From: Sistotremastrum niveocremeum HHB9708
Taxonomy: Eukaryota; Basidiomycota; Agaricomycetes; Sistotremastrales; Sistotremastraceae
Length of the DNA stretch: 64,000 nt
Direction: 5' to 3'
Assembly: GCA_001630475.1 (NCBI GenBank)
Contig: KV419394.1
Coordinates: 868,001 to 932,000, forward strand
Below the pieces are notes generated by a model that was not told where the DNA came from, ran no database searches, and saw only the letters and a list, made by a program, of their open reading frames with translations. This document shows positions 35,497 through 47,626 of the stretch, in pieces. The translations under genes and the position numbers were made by a program. Position 1 is the first letter of the stretch; each line of letters opens with the position of its first letter.

Positions 35497-38400
35497 ATGT
35501 CCAACTGGGACATACCACGTATAAAGGTCATTTTACAGACTTTGTCCTCTGATTATACGCTCACCAAACCACGCAGGCCCATATACGTCTGACCTCGCAG
35601 AAACTCGCACAGCTACAACAACGCCATGATGCTGCCGCTACCATATCTCAAGGAGATATTGCCACCCTGTTACTCAGGGGTGACGTCCGAACAGCCAGGC
35701 TCAAAGCTGAAAGGCTCAAGAATGACGAACGACTCAGTGATGTCCTTGAACAGTTGGAAATGCACTGCGGGACACTGTTGGCATCTATGAATGAACTTGT
35801 TCAAAGGTGCGTTTAAAACACAACGCATCGAAACGCAACTTTCTCAACGACTGCTTATAGCCGTCCCTCTCCAGGTTCTCCGTTGTCTGACGCGGTTTGT
35901 TCAATTATGTATGCCGCCCCTACTGTCAACTCTCGAGGTTCGCTTGCAATGCTTCGAGCCCGAAACGGAGCTCATGTTCGCTTTTGTAGAACTTTCGGCT
36001 CTGCGGGATCAACTATTGCACATTTTAGGCCCTAAATATCACCAGCTCCTGTTCCATAATCCTCAAAAACTTTTACCTTCACGAGTGCGTGTATTGCAGA
36101 GCTCTCCCTTCATCTTCTCATATCCATATGTCACGTTTCCAGATCTATCATGATCTTCATGCTCCTGTGCCATCATCTGTTGATATCTACGGATATATGT
36201 CAAATATTGCTCAGTCACATTCAGTAAACTGGACGCCACCTATGTTGCCTCATCAAAAGTGTGGAGTTTTCTCTACCGTGCTTCAACTGTCTCATCTCTG
36301 CTATCCAGATTGACAGCTCTGGCTGAGCTCCTCGATCCAGCGTCCAGTCAGCCCTTCAGACTCTCTGAACTACAGAGCTTGATGGCTACAGGTATGCTTC
36401 GAAGGTCATCTTGCTGCGGCGACAATCTGAGTAACGGCGTTGAGGTATTTCGGAACAGCCATGGTTAAGGCCACGGGTCTGGAAGTGCGTTTATAGTGTA
36501 TGCTGCTCTATATTCGGCTAACCTCTTTTGAAGACTACTCCTTGGATTTGTGTCTGAAAATCGAGCAGCTTGGGCGGCTGACGCGAAGTCTCGAAGGCAT
36601 GACTACTACGTAGGTTACTCTGTTTCGAGTGCATTCGAGGTCATTCATAGTGAGCTAGGACATCGCTCGCCGTTTGTTGCCCTCTGCATCGTCAGATTCG
36701 TTACCCACATCCCCACTTTCCCGTCCAGACGCCTCGCTCATTTCCATCTCAAACGCTTTGGCCGCAGTTCCAATTGCTTTATTCAATGGGCTTGAGGAGG
36801 ATAGCGAATCCCCGGTACCATCACCTCTTGATCATGAGGTCGAAGACGATCTTCGACTCGATGCCCCAAACGCTCTCATGGAGAGGCTCGCTGAGGTGTA
36901 CGCGTTTGTACATCGTGATGAAGAAAGTTTTGAGCCTCCAGTCATCCGGGTAGAACCCGAATCACCAAGCAAGGAATCTTTCGATGCAACCACCCCACCT
37001 GCGTTCCGTGCAACACGAATACCATGGGCTCAATCTATCGGGCAACGGCATGGCTCGGCTTTAGTCCGCTTGCTCTATCTCCATATCTCTATTCATCCGA
37101 CGTCGTCTCCATATCTTGCGTCTCTCCTCGTACCGCTGTATAACTGCTTCTGTCAAGAAGCGGATACCTCTGAATTGGCACATGCTGAAGCCGACACTTT
37201 TTGGGCCCTTGGGGAGTTGGTTGCCGAAGTTGCCGATTTATCTGACGACGCTACGAGTCCGCTCTGGATTGCTCGTCTCGGGAAGCGACTCGAGCAGGTC
37301 GATAGCGAATTATACGCAGATATGGTGGGTCCTCTCTCCTCCGCCTTAAACTTTGTAATAATGCCACCCGCAGGTTCGCAAAGGGCTGGATCCCGCCTTG
37401 CCTCATTTTTCATTCCGATGGCTTGCCCCTGTGCTCACTCAAACGTTACCCATATCCTCATTATTAACTTTATGGGATGGCATATTATCGAAGCCCCCAA
37501 GGACCGCTGATCAAAAACCAAGATTGGAGTTCTTTGTTGACATTTGCACCGCGATGCTAATAAGCGTTCGCACAAATCTCTTCCGGTATGATACTGCACC
37601 TGGTCTTTGGTCATATCTCGCTAACGCCAGGTTCACAGCTGTGGTGGAGCCAGCAAAGGCGTCTCGAATTTGTGGCATGAAGAAAACATTGTCATTCAAC
37701 CGACGTCTTCTGATTCAAATCAACCCACCCCCCTTGGCGCCGCGTTCGAAGAAGGGCTCCAACTACTGTATCATTATCCAATTGTCTCGCTCGGCGGCTC
37801 GGAGAGAATTCTTGAAACTGCTCTTGAACTTCCTTCGTATCAGCCGCCACCAAGTAACACTTCATCCTTAGGCGCTGGAACGCTAAAAGGAATCACCAAT
37901 AATCTATGGAAAGGATTGTCTGTCACGCCTGCGTCGCCTTCCTCTTCGGAGGATGAAGAGGATGACACCGAAGAAGGCCATGAAACTGAGACCCCGAAAC
38001 GAAGTGCTTTAACAAATTTCAGCATGCGCCTTCGAGACACCGTAGTCCGTGGGATCAGTAACCAGAGCGCAATGGAGACTCCTCCGTCACCTTCATCGCC
38101 TCTCCCACCTACAGGATTCACCAGCCCCGTGTCCGTGTCCGGCGCAGTACCCGCGGACGAACAGGTCGTTCAGAAAAGCAATCCGGAACCTCAAGGCACC
38201 AGCAGCCTTTGGTCGTATGCTGAGGGCCTGAGCAACTCAGATACGGCTGCTAAGCTATCGAAGCTTAGCACTAACTGGAGAGTCAAAGCTTTGTCGGCCT
38301 GGAAGCCCCGGGAAAACAAAGTCTCGGAGCCGAACCCCAAGTCAGACACTCCCAACCCAAGGATGGACGAACGGGGCCCACCTCAGGTATCACCAAAGAT

Positions 38401-39622
38401 GTCTGAAACTACCAAGGGTCAATTTATGGATGTAAAACGGCCTGACAGCCTCCCTCCCAAACCGCTGTTCCATAACCCTCGTGAAAGTTTCAGCCCTCAT
38501 TCTCGTCACCAGGCATATTTCAGTGTCCCCCACAGTCCGCCTTCTTCCTCTTCTCCACTTCACGACGATGCTTGGTCTGAATCGCAGCGTAACCGTGGTA
38601 TCGCGGCTGCCTTAGCTTCTTTGACAGGGGCTACTAATGACAAGCCAAAGTCTGGCCCAAAGCCTCTTTTACTCAGTGCTTCAAATCTCATGACACCCAA
38701 CAGCCCCCCTTTGATCACTCGATCGGCTACCTCTACCCCCACTCCCCATCAAAGCCAATGGTCGGATGTCTATCGCCAGAGCACAGTTACACCGCGTCGA
38801 TCCCGTGACTCTCAATCCTCTGTTTCCTCAGTCTCGAGCCCTCGACCCGGAAGTCGTCCAGGTTCCGGGTGGGATTCTGAAGACAGTTCTCGCAACTTCC
38901 CAAGCTCTCGACATCACACACGATCGCCAATGGCCCCGTCAATTCGCTATCGTAACCAAGTGACGGACCTTCGGAACCCTCGTGACTCGTCCGATTCTGA
39001 CCATGCCTCTGAGATATCGAGGGCTCGAGTTAATGGCTCTCGTAATCGTGGGTGGTCCCACGTCACAATTCCGGATTCTCCACAGCCCTCTCCCCCACTT
39101 AAAACTCCCTCCAATTCATTGACACAGAACGTTGACGTCAGACCGCCTGAAGAACATCGAGGATCTTTGGTATTATCGATAGACCCAGACTCACGACCTG
39201 ATACTACCCCCCAGTTAACTCGGGGTGTGCTAAAGAATTCAAGTGAAGTCATGTCCCCCCAAAGTATCGTGGATGCTTCTACCCTGCATACTCCTACCTC
39301 AGCCACTGCAACTGAGCCGAAAAGCCCACGAGTGAGAACGAAACGCTATAATACTCATAAACCCACGGATCTCCATATCGTGGGGTCCGAGGATAACTCG
39401 TTGGTTGTCCCACAGACGCATTCCAACGCGACCACCCCTCGTGCATTCGACTTCATCGGCCGACGAAATTCTAGATCAAAATCACCACGTTCGCCCCGAC
39501 CTTCCAAAGCTCACGAAAGCGGCGCAGAAGAGGGTGATGATGAGGAGAGTTACGAGGAGATTTTGAGTGGATATGAAGATGATGACACCTCGTCAATGTC
39601 TTGGAACGTTGTGCGACAATAG
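35497..39622 (+). CDS. IST1 domain fused to a TBC (Rab-GAP-like) domain
   Basis: Eleven exons join in frame to 1202 residues: 35497-35526, 35577-35806, 35861-35937, 35990-36084, 36143-36258, 36309-36391, 36445-36484, 36534-36609, 36659-37324, 37374-37585, 37639-39622. Residues 1-182 form a complete IST1 domain (ESCRT-III-like, binds Vps4/Did2): MSNWDIPRIKAHIRLTSQKL, DIATLLLRGDVRTARLKAER, then a helix ending SHSVNW. After six residues comes a TBC domain from about 190 to 541 (PWLRPRVWKLLLGF; DPALPHFSFRWLAP; LLTLWDGIL). The IxxDxxR and YxQ finger motifs of active GAPs are not seen. Residues about 560-1202 are Ser/Pro-rich with an acidic end. The join relies on one 50 nt intron (36259-36308). 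Two adjacent genes remain possible, with a TBC start at Met in PPMLPHQK. Confidence 0.8.
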
Positions 39623-39798
39623 CTTTGCAACTCTGCCTTCTGCTCCTGCTTCCAGTATTCATTTTTGCTTTTTGTATTGCATATCTATGTACACCCTATC
39701 CGTTCTTGACCTTGACCATGGATTTATATATTTGTTCATCGCAGATTATTATTGTCAGACTGAAGGTCGTTCTGAAGGCTGCAACTCTCGGTAAATTT

Positions 39799-40458
39799 CT
39801 ACCAGGACGGGCAGGCGAGGAAGAATGTTCTGGGCCACCAGTCAGACAGGATAGACGACAAGGTGAGGACGGAGCGAACCTCAAAGACGACATGTAGGCG
39901 AGTTCCCGTCGCTTCCGTCCCATACGCCAGAACTAGGTAATATCGAGTCTCCCAGCCGTAAAAGCCCTCATTGATAAGGATACCCTGGAAATCGGACAAG
40001 GGAAGAAATCGTCTCGATGACCAAAGGGGTATGTTAGGAAAGCCGCGCCACGTTTCTAGTTGAAATCCATGAGACTGGACTACGATGAGAGACTCTAGAC
40101 AAATATGAGGCAGGCGCCAGGGGATCCCACATGCAAAGACGCACCCCACAAGATCCTCTGACTTTTTGAATAAATAAATATAGCCAAAACGACCGCCCAG
40201 AACTCATAGACCACCTTGAGTGCAAAAAGACGAGCCTGATCAACCATTGAGACCATAACATGGACTGGCATTGAACTGAAATACCGTCAAGAGGATCGCC
40301 GCCACGAAGACGAGGTCAACCTTTGACAGCGAGGAGTTTGTCATGAGGTTGCCTGAGCCATCTTTTGCGACAGTCCAGTTTCCAACTCTGTATTCGATGA
40401 CTCCAGATGCTAATTCAAGACGTTGAAATTCTGGATGCTGATGAGGCAATGGGTGCAT
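39799..40458 (-). CDS. GPI15: PIG-H subunit of GPI-GlcNAc transferase
   Basis: PIG-H/Gpi15 is part of the ER complex that adds GlcNAc to phosphatidylinositol, the first step of GPI anchors. The PIG-H domain is clear: ESLIVVQSHGFQLETWRG, then RRFLPLSDFQGILINEGFYG and WETRYYLVLAYG, then a short Val/Phe-rich end with the stop at 39799-39801. N-terminal to it are two hydrophobic segments (VDLVFVAAILLTVF near 40280 and a second near 40170-40230), the usual membrane hairpin. Start chosen at 40456-40458 (MHPLPHQHPEFQRLE); an ATG five codons further up is possible. The order is typical of the family. About three introns. Confidence 0.85.
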
Positions 40459-40715
40459 TAGAATTTCCCCCAATCAACCACATAACCTCGAGCGTTCTGT
40501 CTGCACGCGGTCTGAAAGTCTCAATCAACGGACAGCCTTAGGACAGAAGTGAAAAGAGGCCAATTGACCAGCTGAATATTACAGCAATAGTCGCGGTCAG
40601 ATTGAACGGAATAACCTCCTGTCACGCCAGGGTCACGCATTCTCTTTCTTCCTCCTCCCTCACGGTGCCCGGCGCATCGTCTTTTTATTAACATTTTAGT
40701 CTCTATTTTTCTACG

Positions 40716-43099
40716 ATGCTGCTTGACGCTGCAAACTTTACTTCTATTCTTTTTGCACTGCAGCTGGCCTCCAGTTCTTTCAAACCCTCTCCGAACATTC
40801 CTGGTGTTGGTTCAGCGTTCCTGCCACAGCCCGACTCTCTCAGCGGACCCGCACCGCTCCCTTCGTCCGGTAATGAGATCGGCATAACAATTACTGATCA
40901 ATTCTCTGATGTGTTTTCAATACAGCTGGACCACTCTCAAATCAGAAGCAGCTGCTGGCTTCGGGGCCCGCGACTGCTAACCAGAGTTGTGTCGTCGAGC
41001 CTTACACGTCCAACCTAACTGGAATAGAAGAGTTTCCTGCATTCAATAGCTCTTTAGCGACCATCTACCGATACCGCCAACAGCAATCGGTGAACCTTGG
41101 ATCGTGGTGAGCACTATGGTTCTGCCCCATATATGCGCACCTATATTGTTGTAGGTTCGTTCATGAGCAGTGGATGACCCCGTCCCTCTTCACTTGTGCG
41201 TCCGGTAAACAAGTGGCTGAGATCGACATAGCTACTGGATGGGGAAACACGACGAATGCTCGTGCTGTCTTGGAGCGACATTGGGACACTTTCGTCACGG
41301 AAACCGACTTTCAATATCTGTCTTCGATAGGCATCAAGTGAGATGATTATTCTCTTCGAATTTCTGTTCTGATCATTCTATAAAGCACTGTGCGATTGCC
41401 AATCGGTTACTGGAGCCTTGGACCCCTATACTGTCAAGGCACTCCTTTTGAACCCGTCGCCGATGTTTACCAGGGAAGCTGGAGTCGCGTCGTCCGAGCC
41501 ATCAATCTTGCCGCTAAACATGACATTGGTGTTTTGATTGACCTGCATGGAGCGCCAGGATCTCAGAATGGTAAATTATTCCATGCGACGTCTTCGCCTC
41601 TTGAATATTTGTCCAGGTCAACCCCACTCAGGAATATCGGACGGCGAGATCAATCTTTTCAACAGCACCTATTATCAGAACCAAACACTCTCCGTCCTCA
41701 CCCACCTCGCCCTGACGCTTAGCAATGTTACCAACGTTGTTGGAATCGAACTAATGAATGAGCCTGTCAATGATCCTGGACTGATAGATCTATGTAATAC
41801 CTCTTGTTTCATTATCCTCTTCTCTTCTAACATCGTTCTCAGACACCACAATGCTGCAGAGCTTGCGTCAATTATCCCCGGCAACAGAAGCATTCCCTTT
41901 CTACATCCATGATGCATTCGATTTGTCGATGCTTGGCAATTTTATTGCTCAGCGTCAAGATTTTATCGTCCAGGACCATCATTCATGTGCGATTTTTGAT
42001 TCTCGCGCTCAACTATCAGAATCCTCAATGTTTCACGCAGATTTCGTCTACACATCTGCAGATAATGCCGAATCCGCTGAGGGCCATACAGACGATGTCC
42101 AGACAAGTGTTGCGCAGTCGCTCGAGAACACGTCCCGGAATCAGCGTGGAAATCTTGTGGTGGACGAATGGTCGTGTGCACTTACGCCCAACAGCCTGTC
42201 CCAGGAACAAAATCCAGATCAAGCCATGAGCCAATTTTGCCAAGCTCAACTGGGGGTGTATTCTAATGTCACAGCGGGATGGAGTTTCTGGAGTAACATT
42301 ACTCTCGCTTCGACATGACATTTCAATTGACTGGGCACTAGGTTATGATTTGGAGGATTGTGCCACCGATCCCGGTTGGTGTTTCAAGAATGCGGTCGGC
42401 AATAAGCTCCCGAGCACATTCTTTTCCTACTCAAGTAAAACCATGGCGCCCGGCGTTCTTATCCCTATCATCTCCAATCTAGCGCCCCCGAAGGATCTTA
42501 GAGTCGCCGTTCCGATTCAGAACGTCTCTGTAACAGCGTCGTCCAGCGGAACTCCCAGTCCCACTGTCAATTTGATAGGACCAAGCACCACCATCGAGAT
42601 GTCTTCCGTGCAACCTGCAACGACTCAGAATCCCACGTTTGCTCGCATGCCTCTTGCTTCATCACTGGCCGCGAAAGAAAATGCGATCTCCCAGAAACAG
42701 GCTGTCTCTGATAACATACTGAATTCGGCGCATAGCGATCGGTTTATGCAGATTCATCGACGGAAACACAGACAATTATTCGATTCCGGGAAAACTAAGC
42801 GCCAACAAGTCGCTCCTGCATCCAATTCCGCGGCATCTACCATCGGATCTAACTCCTCTGAAAGCGCGGTATTGAAAGGGTACTCGGACGGCTTCATGAC
42901 CGCAAAGCTTTTTGCACAGCACGACCTATCAAAACTTGGCTTTAGCGGACAATACGTACTCGACAGCTTACAAGCGATGAATCGCGAGGGTGGTGGGACG
43001 ATGTCGCCAGGTGATGAGGAGTACTACACCAACTGGTTCTATCAAGGCCTTGCTGCTGGAGAAGCGCTGGTGCAGACTGCTTTGGATGTGTTGACCTGA
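40716..43099 (+). CDS. Glucan 1,3-beta-glucosidase (GH5 subfamily 9) with a C-terminal extension
   Basis: GH5_9 exo-beta-1,3-glucanases trim cell-wall glucan. Seen: MLLDAANFTSILFALQLASS, a likely signal peptide; LGSWFVHEQWMTPSLF; INTVRLPIGYWSLGP; VLIDLHGAPGSQNG; acid/base Glu in VVGIELMNEPVND; nucleophile Glu in NLVVDEWSCALTP; and GWSFWSYDLEDC. The exons joining these were read through introns near 40870-40920, 41108-41155, 41340-41385, 41575-41620, 41795-41845, 41990-42040 and 42290-42340. After the catalytic domain comes about 220 residues: a Ser/Thr-rich linker, then a conserved-looking end with GYSDGFMTAKLFAQHDL and EEYYTNWFYQGLAAGEALV. Stop at 43097-43099. Confidence 0.9.
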
Positions 43100-43439
43100 T
43101 AACTGTATTGCGTCTCAATGTCATCAATTTTTAGAAACATACCTTATCTTTCAACCAGTACTGTAATGTACCATGCGAGATGCTGGTGTCGATTCGATTT
43201 CCGCGTAAAACTATTAGCACGTGTCCGGGCATTTCGGAGCGCGCGCGCTCGGAGGCAAACAAAACCGCACCCTCCTTGGCAAGCTCGCCCATTTTATAAC
43301 ACTGTATCAGATATCATGAGCATAAAAGACGTGCTTTTCATTTCTCTTGCAAGCGCAGGTGCTCCCCCTGGCCCCTTCGTCTCTCCCCAAGAGCTCTTCG
43401 CCTCGATCTTGACTTTTATCAATATTGCCAGTGCTGAAG
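43100..43439. promoter_or_regulatory. Upstream region of the seven-pass membrane gene
   Basis: This 340 bp follows the glucanase stop. A CACGTG box lies at 43218-43223 and a TATAA at about 43294. A 46-codon reading frame starts at ATG 43316 and runs past the main start codon to 43456 in another frame. If it lies in the transcript it would be an overlapping upstream ORF. Confidence 0.4.
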
Positions 43440-44634
43440 ATGTCTGGCAGTACTAGTGGTTCACCTACTCATTATGGACCAGTTGGCGAAAGTTCCTCGG
43501 ATATCTTACTGGAAAAGACCTTCTTAGCTAGCGGATATTTGACTGGTGTAGGGTTCGGTAAGCTTCAGGTATCAAACGAAAATCCCTGATGCATGATCCT
43601 TGACCATTGCTGTTACAGGTATTCAATTCGTGCTCTACTTACAATGCCTCGGAGTCCTTTGGCAGCGCAGGCCGCAGAGCTGCAATTTAACCCTGTCATC
43701 GAGGGTCCTCATCCCTTATCTCACAATTTTATGTGCAATGAACTTGATCTGGACGGCCACCTCGGCCTACGGTCTGCAGTTGACCTTCATCGACAACCGC
43801 AACTATCCTGGCGGCCCGGTAGCTTTTCTGGGAGTTGAATTTGCTCTCCCGGATAACGTTGTGTCTCTGGCATCCTATATTGCGGCTAACATTATGGCCG
43901 ACGCCCTTATGGTATATTCCTCATCTTCTCTTTATCCTACTGCTGACTATACAGCGATCTATAGATCTGGCGTTGCTATGTAGTCTGGGATGCCTCTCAA
44001 GGGTCAAAGGCAAAATACGTGGTCTTAATTATACCCTGTATGATGCTCTTGACCAACCTCGGTGCGCCATTCGCTGATTCACCCAAACTTACTCTGACCG
44101 TCTCTCAGCTCTGGCTATACTCTTCGCCCTCGAGACCACCGGACCTCCCGGTCTTTTTGCTTCTATAACTGCATCTTTTGCCGTTCCTTATTTCGCTTTA
44201 TCCATGTCCATGAACGTCATCCTTACCTTCCTCATTGTTGGACGAATCTGGTTTTGCGAAACAAGAAGACGGGGCTCTATGGGTTGGTATACTTTTACCA
44301 AAGCGATTTTTGTGGAATCAGCAGCTATGTATTCGATCATTGGATTCTTGTTGATGGTAACCTTTTCTATCGGTCATCCCATCAACCAGATTTGGCTGGG
44401 TATTGCTCCCTCCGTACAGGTGAATACGATTTAGGTCGAGAGTAATACTTCTAGCTCATCCTCCATTTTCAGCTGATTGCCAATTACTTGATAGTCTATC
44501 GGGTTGCAAACGGGAGTGCTTGGAATGATAGGCAAAGCGCCCCCGGTCATACAACCCATGGCTATCCGGGAGACCTGGAGAAGACTGATGACGATCTGTC
44601 ACTTGGCTCAGATGCGAAGGGTGAAAGAAATTGA
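43440..44634 (+). CDS. Seven-pass membrane protein, basidiomycete family of unknown function
   Basis: No function can be named. ATG 43440 gives MSGSTSGSPTHYGPVGESSS, then membrane segments: FGIQFVLYLQCLGVLWQ, SRVLIPYLTILCAMNLIWT, VVSLASYIAANIMADALM, YVVLIIPCMMLLTNLALAIL, SITASFAVPYFALSMSMNVIL, FVESAAMYSIIGFLLMVTFS and a seventh near the C-terminus (IANYLIVYRVANGSAW). The short polar tail ends DDLSLGSDAKGERN, with stop at 44632-44634. Such proteins form large families in mushrooms. It does not resemble a pheromone receptor of the Ste3 type. About six introns. Confidence 0.75.
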
Positions 44635-44944
44635 ATGGCTACATGTAGTTAGTGATCGATGACACCATATTCTGACTCTATTCATGTGCCGATTGACTCT
44701 GATTCGGCCTCGCTCTGGGCCCACTTGACCGCGCGCGCACACTGGCATGCCACTCGGAATTTTCCGGTGTGCTTTTGCTGGGAACTGGCCGGAGGCCGTA
44801 AAAAGCCTCAAATTGTGTCTCATTGTTCAATCCAAGAAATATGAAAAAATCGGAGAATCAAGTACTACTCTCGATATGTGATTGCTTTCAGAAATATAAG
44901 ATTCAAGATGGAATAGGGCCTGAAGAAACCGATTTCTTGATTTG
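44635..44944. other. Convergent 3' ends (seven-pass protein and S9 peptidase)
   Basis: 310 bp between stops of two converging genes. The left part is G/C-rich with several GCGC steps; the right part is A/T-rich. I find no conserved ORF or repeat. It probably holds the two 3' untranslated regions. Confidence 0.4.
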
Positions 44945-47267
44945 CTAGTAGTTATTCTGGAAACCCAAGACTTCGTTGAAAAACGTCAGTTCCTTCTCAA
45001 GAGTGGTCTGAACCGAAGATGCTTGTCTCCAGCCATGGCCCTCATCAGGGAATAGGATAAGTTCCGCTTTTCCGCCGCGAGCTTTGATAGTCTCTACCAT
45101 GTTGATCATTTGATCGGCCGGAACAACAGTATCTTTCCCACCCTGCAAAAACTGGACATATACGATTAGCATCTTCAGCATGATACATTTAGATATTGTA
45201 AACACACCAGGAGAGGCATCTTGATTTTATCCACGTGGTAAATGGGGCTGCGTTCTCGCCACACGCTCTCACATTCTTCCCACTTCCCACCCATGAGCCT
45301 ATCGCATAAGTGATACTCGAACTTGTGCAAGATTTCGTCAAGCTTGCGCATATCACTCACTCCATAATGTGGGGCCCCGGCAGCGAATGCGTCGGGTAGA
45401 GTGGTGGCGATTTGGAGCACAGAGTAACCCCCTGCCGAGCCTCCATGAACGACTGCTCGCTTGGCATCAACGAGTCCGAGAGAGTCTAGTCTGAGAACGC
45501 TTTGGTAGGCATCCTGTACGTCAAGGACCCCCCATTTGTTGTGCAAACTTTCACGGAAAGCACGCCCAAAACCTGTAGATCCGCCGTAATTTACGTCGAT
45601 GCTATACATCATGGTCACCGCAATGAGCAGATGCAATGTGACCGGTTGAAGGACTTACTATGCCCATCCGCGGGATGTAAAGAACTGTTTCGACCAGTCG
45701 AGGTTCGCAGGTTCCATATAGAATGGACCACCATGGATTAAAACTACAACCGGAGGCTTCTCGTCAGGAAGACCGCCGCCATAATGGGGGTTCTTGGGTG
45801 CATAATAAGTGACGTGGCAAGTCCTGCCACCGGGAGGAAGTATCAGTTCGTGATATTCTCCAGGGGATATATATGATGAAGGCAAGTTGTCAACGCCAGC
45901 GGAAGGAGGAGAAAGCGATGTCAAGAGTGGTTTCCCCATTTCATCGATTGTCAATTCGACAAGAACCTCTCCTGAGTCCGCAGGCTGACCTAGCATCACG
46001 ACTTTTCCTTTTCCATCGCCGTGCAAATATTGTATATGCGCATACGGTGTCGGGACTTCCAACAGATTACCTTTGCTGACGTCGCAGATATAGAGTGTGG
46101 TACGGCCTTTGCGGAAAGATGTGAAAGCAACATGCGTCTCACTCAAAACCCCAGATCCATGGCGGCTAAGCCACCATTGAGGCGCTCCAAACTCCTCTTT
46201 GATGGGCTGCGGGCATATTGGAGAAGCTTGCCCATCCTTAAGGGGCTTGGCCGGATCAAATGTGTATTTCCAGGGGTTATGGAATCCGCTCTCGTCAGAT
46301 AGGAAAATGATACTGTTATTGGAGTTCCAGATAGGATCCTGCGCAGAAATGGCCTCTGTTTTTCCGGCGACATGAACAGGAGTTCCAAGCTCCAAAGTCT
46401 GGCCATCAGAGACCACATGTGCTACAATTATTTCTGAACTCTGAAAGGGCATTTCGGGATGGTGCCTGAGAACATTACTTTTTCGAGGTACGCAATGAAA
46501 TATACTATTAGAACTGACCACTGTTGCCACACTAAGAAGTTGCCATCCGGACTGAAGCGAGGACATGCATAGAAATCAGCGTCGTGGACGGTTTTTGTTA
46601 CTGTCGATGTGGACGCATTGATCAATACGAGATACGTCTCCACTTTGGCAGGATGGGGATCGCTATGGTCTTCTACCAAGCATACAAGAAGGTGTGGGTG
46701 CTTTGGATGTACAGTGAAATCCGCAAAACGCTGGGCTGGGCTGACTGTTGATATGTTATTGGGATGAAAGACTCCGGGGTGGTATTTTGACTGACCTGGA
46801 GTGATTGCAGTTGGGCTCCCTCCCTTGACCGTTTTATAAACGCGATGGTCCAGAATATGGGAGAAGTAGAGAGTATCCCCAAATATAATTGCGGCAGCTC
46901 CGCCGTACTCGTGAACTTGGGTCCGAGCATCCCAAGATCCATCGAATAGATCTTGACGATCTTCTGCGTCGATAACGGCGGATCTACCGTCTGGGCGGGT
47001 CGTGTTCCAGCGTGAGCACATAATGTGGCACGGATGCTTGACTCACTCTCTGCGGGGCGTTTCTGAGCAAAATAAACTTTGGAGGTTACTGGATCCAGGA
47101 ATATATCCTCGACGCCGGCGGAGAGGCTCTGTGTTCGAGATATTAATGCCGGAATTCAGGCGTGTCAAGAGCCGTTAACAAGGATGTGAACGTACCTGGG
47201 CAGCTACAGCTTCTGCAGTTATTGAGGAGATCCAATTGCCATATGGTGCGATCCTAGGATTTGACAT
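44945..47267 (-). CDS. S9-family serine peptidase (acylaminoacyl/dipeptidyl peptidase-like)
   Basis: S9 peptidases of this type cleave short peptides and consist of a beta-propeller and an alpha/beta-hydrolase domain. Start at 47265-47267: MSNPRIAPYGNWISSITAEA. The propeller part has repeats such as FSPDGNFLVWQQW and SRHGSGVLSETHVAFTSF. The catalytic domain holds PPVVVLIHGGPFYM, then the nucleophile motif VHGGSAGGYSVL, the Asp in LLQGGKDTVVPADQ and the His in DEGHGWRQAS. It ends NEVLGFQNNY with stop at 44945-44947. There is no signal peptide, so a cytosolic enzyme is likely. The whole triad is present. Introns are few in the catalytic half. Confidence 0.88.
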
Positions 47268-47626
47268 GCTTGTAGAGATAAAGAACGAGCTTGATGAGAA
47301 CTGCAACACATGCTTGCATTTAAGAGTCTTATCGAAGGCGCACCGCGGGTGATGAGAACGGACAAGCGCGCCCGCGGCGCTTCTGGAGCTGAGAAGACCT
47401 CGGGTATCTCGGGTATCTCGGATAATCATCGGGCTTGATTTTCCTTTCTTGGCGCTAAGACAATTCAAACTCCGAATCTTTCGTTCCAGCGTGAGCCAAA
47501 TTGGGTTGAACACTGAGCCGTCTATACTGCTTGCAAGTTCAACAGTATGTTCTCATATCTTCGTCCTGAGCTTTCCAATGTCCTTAACTTCCGTCAACAG
47601 GGTATCATCACCTCTCCCAGTCTTCC
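47268..47626. promoter_or_regulatory. Divergent promoter of the S9 peptidase and ALG3
   Basis: 359 bp between outward starts. It contains a tandem 'cgggtatct' repeat (three near-copies, about 47391-47425) and a G/C-rich core near 47360-47390. No TATA box is clear. The ALG3 transcript may begin here with a short non-coding exon, since possible splice signals precede 47627. Confidence 0.35.

Noticed and set aside
43440-44634. Mating pheromone receptor (Ste3-like GPCR)
   Set aside because: Seven hydrophobic segments are present, but none of the Ste3 motifs; it fits a different mushroom family.
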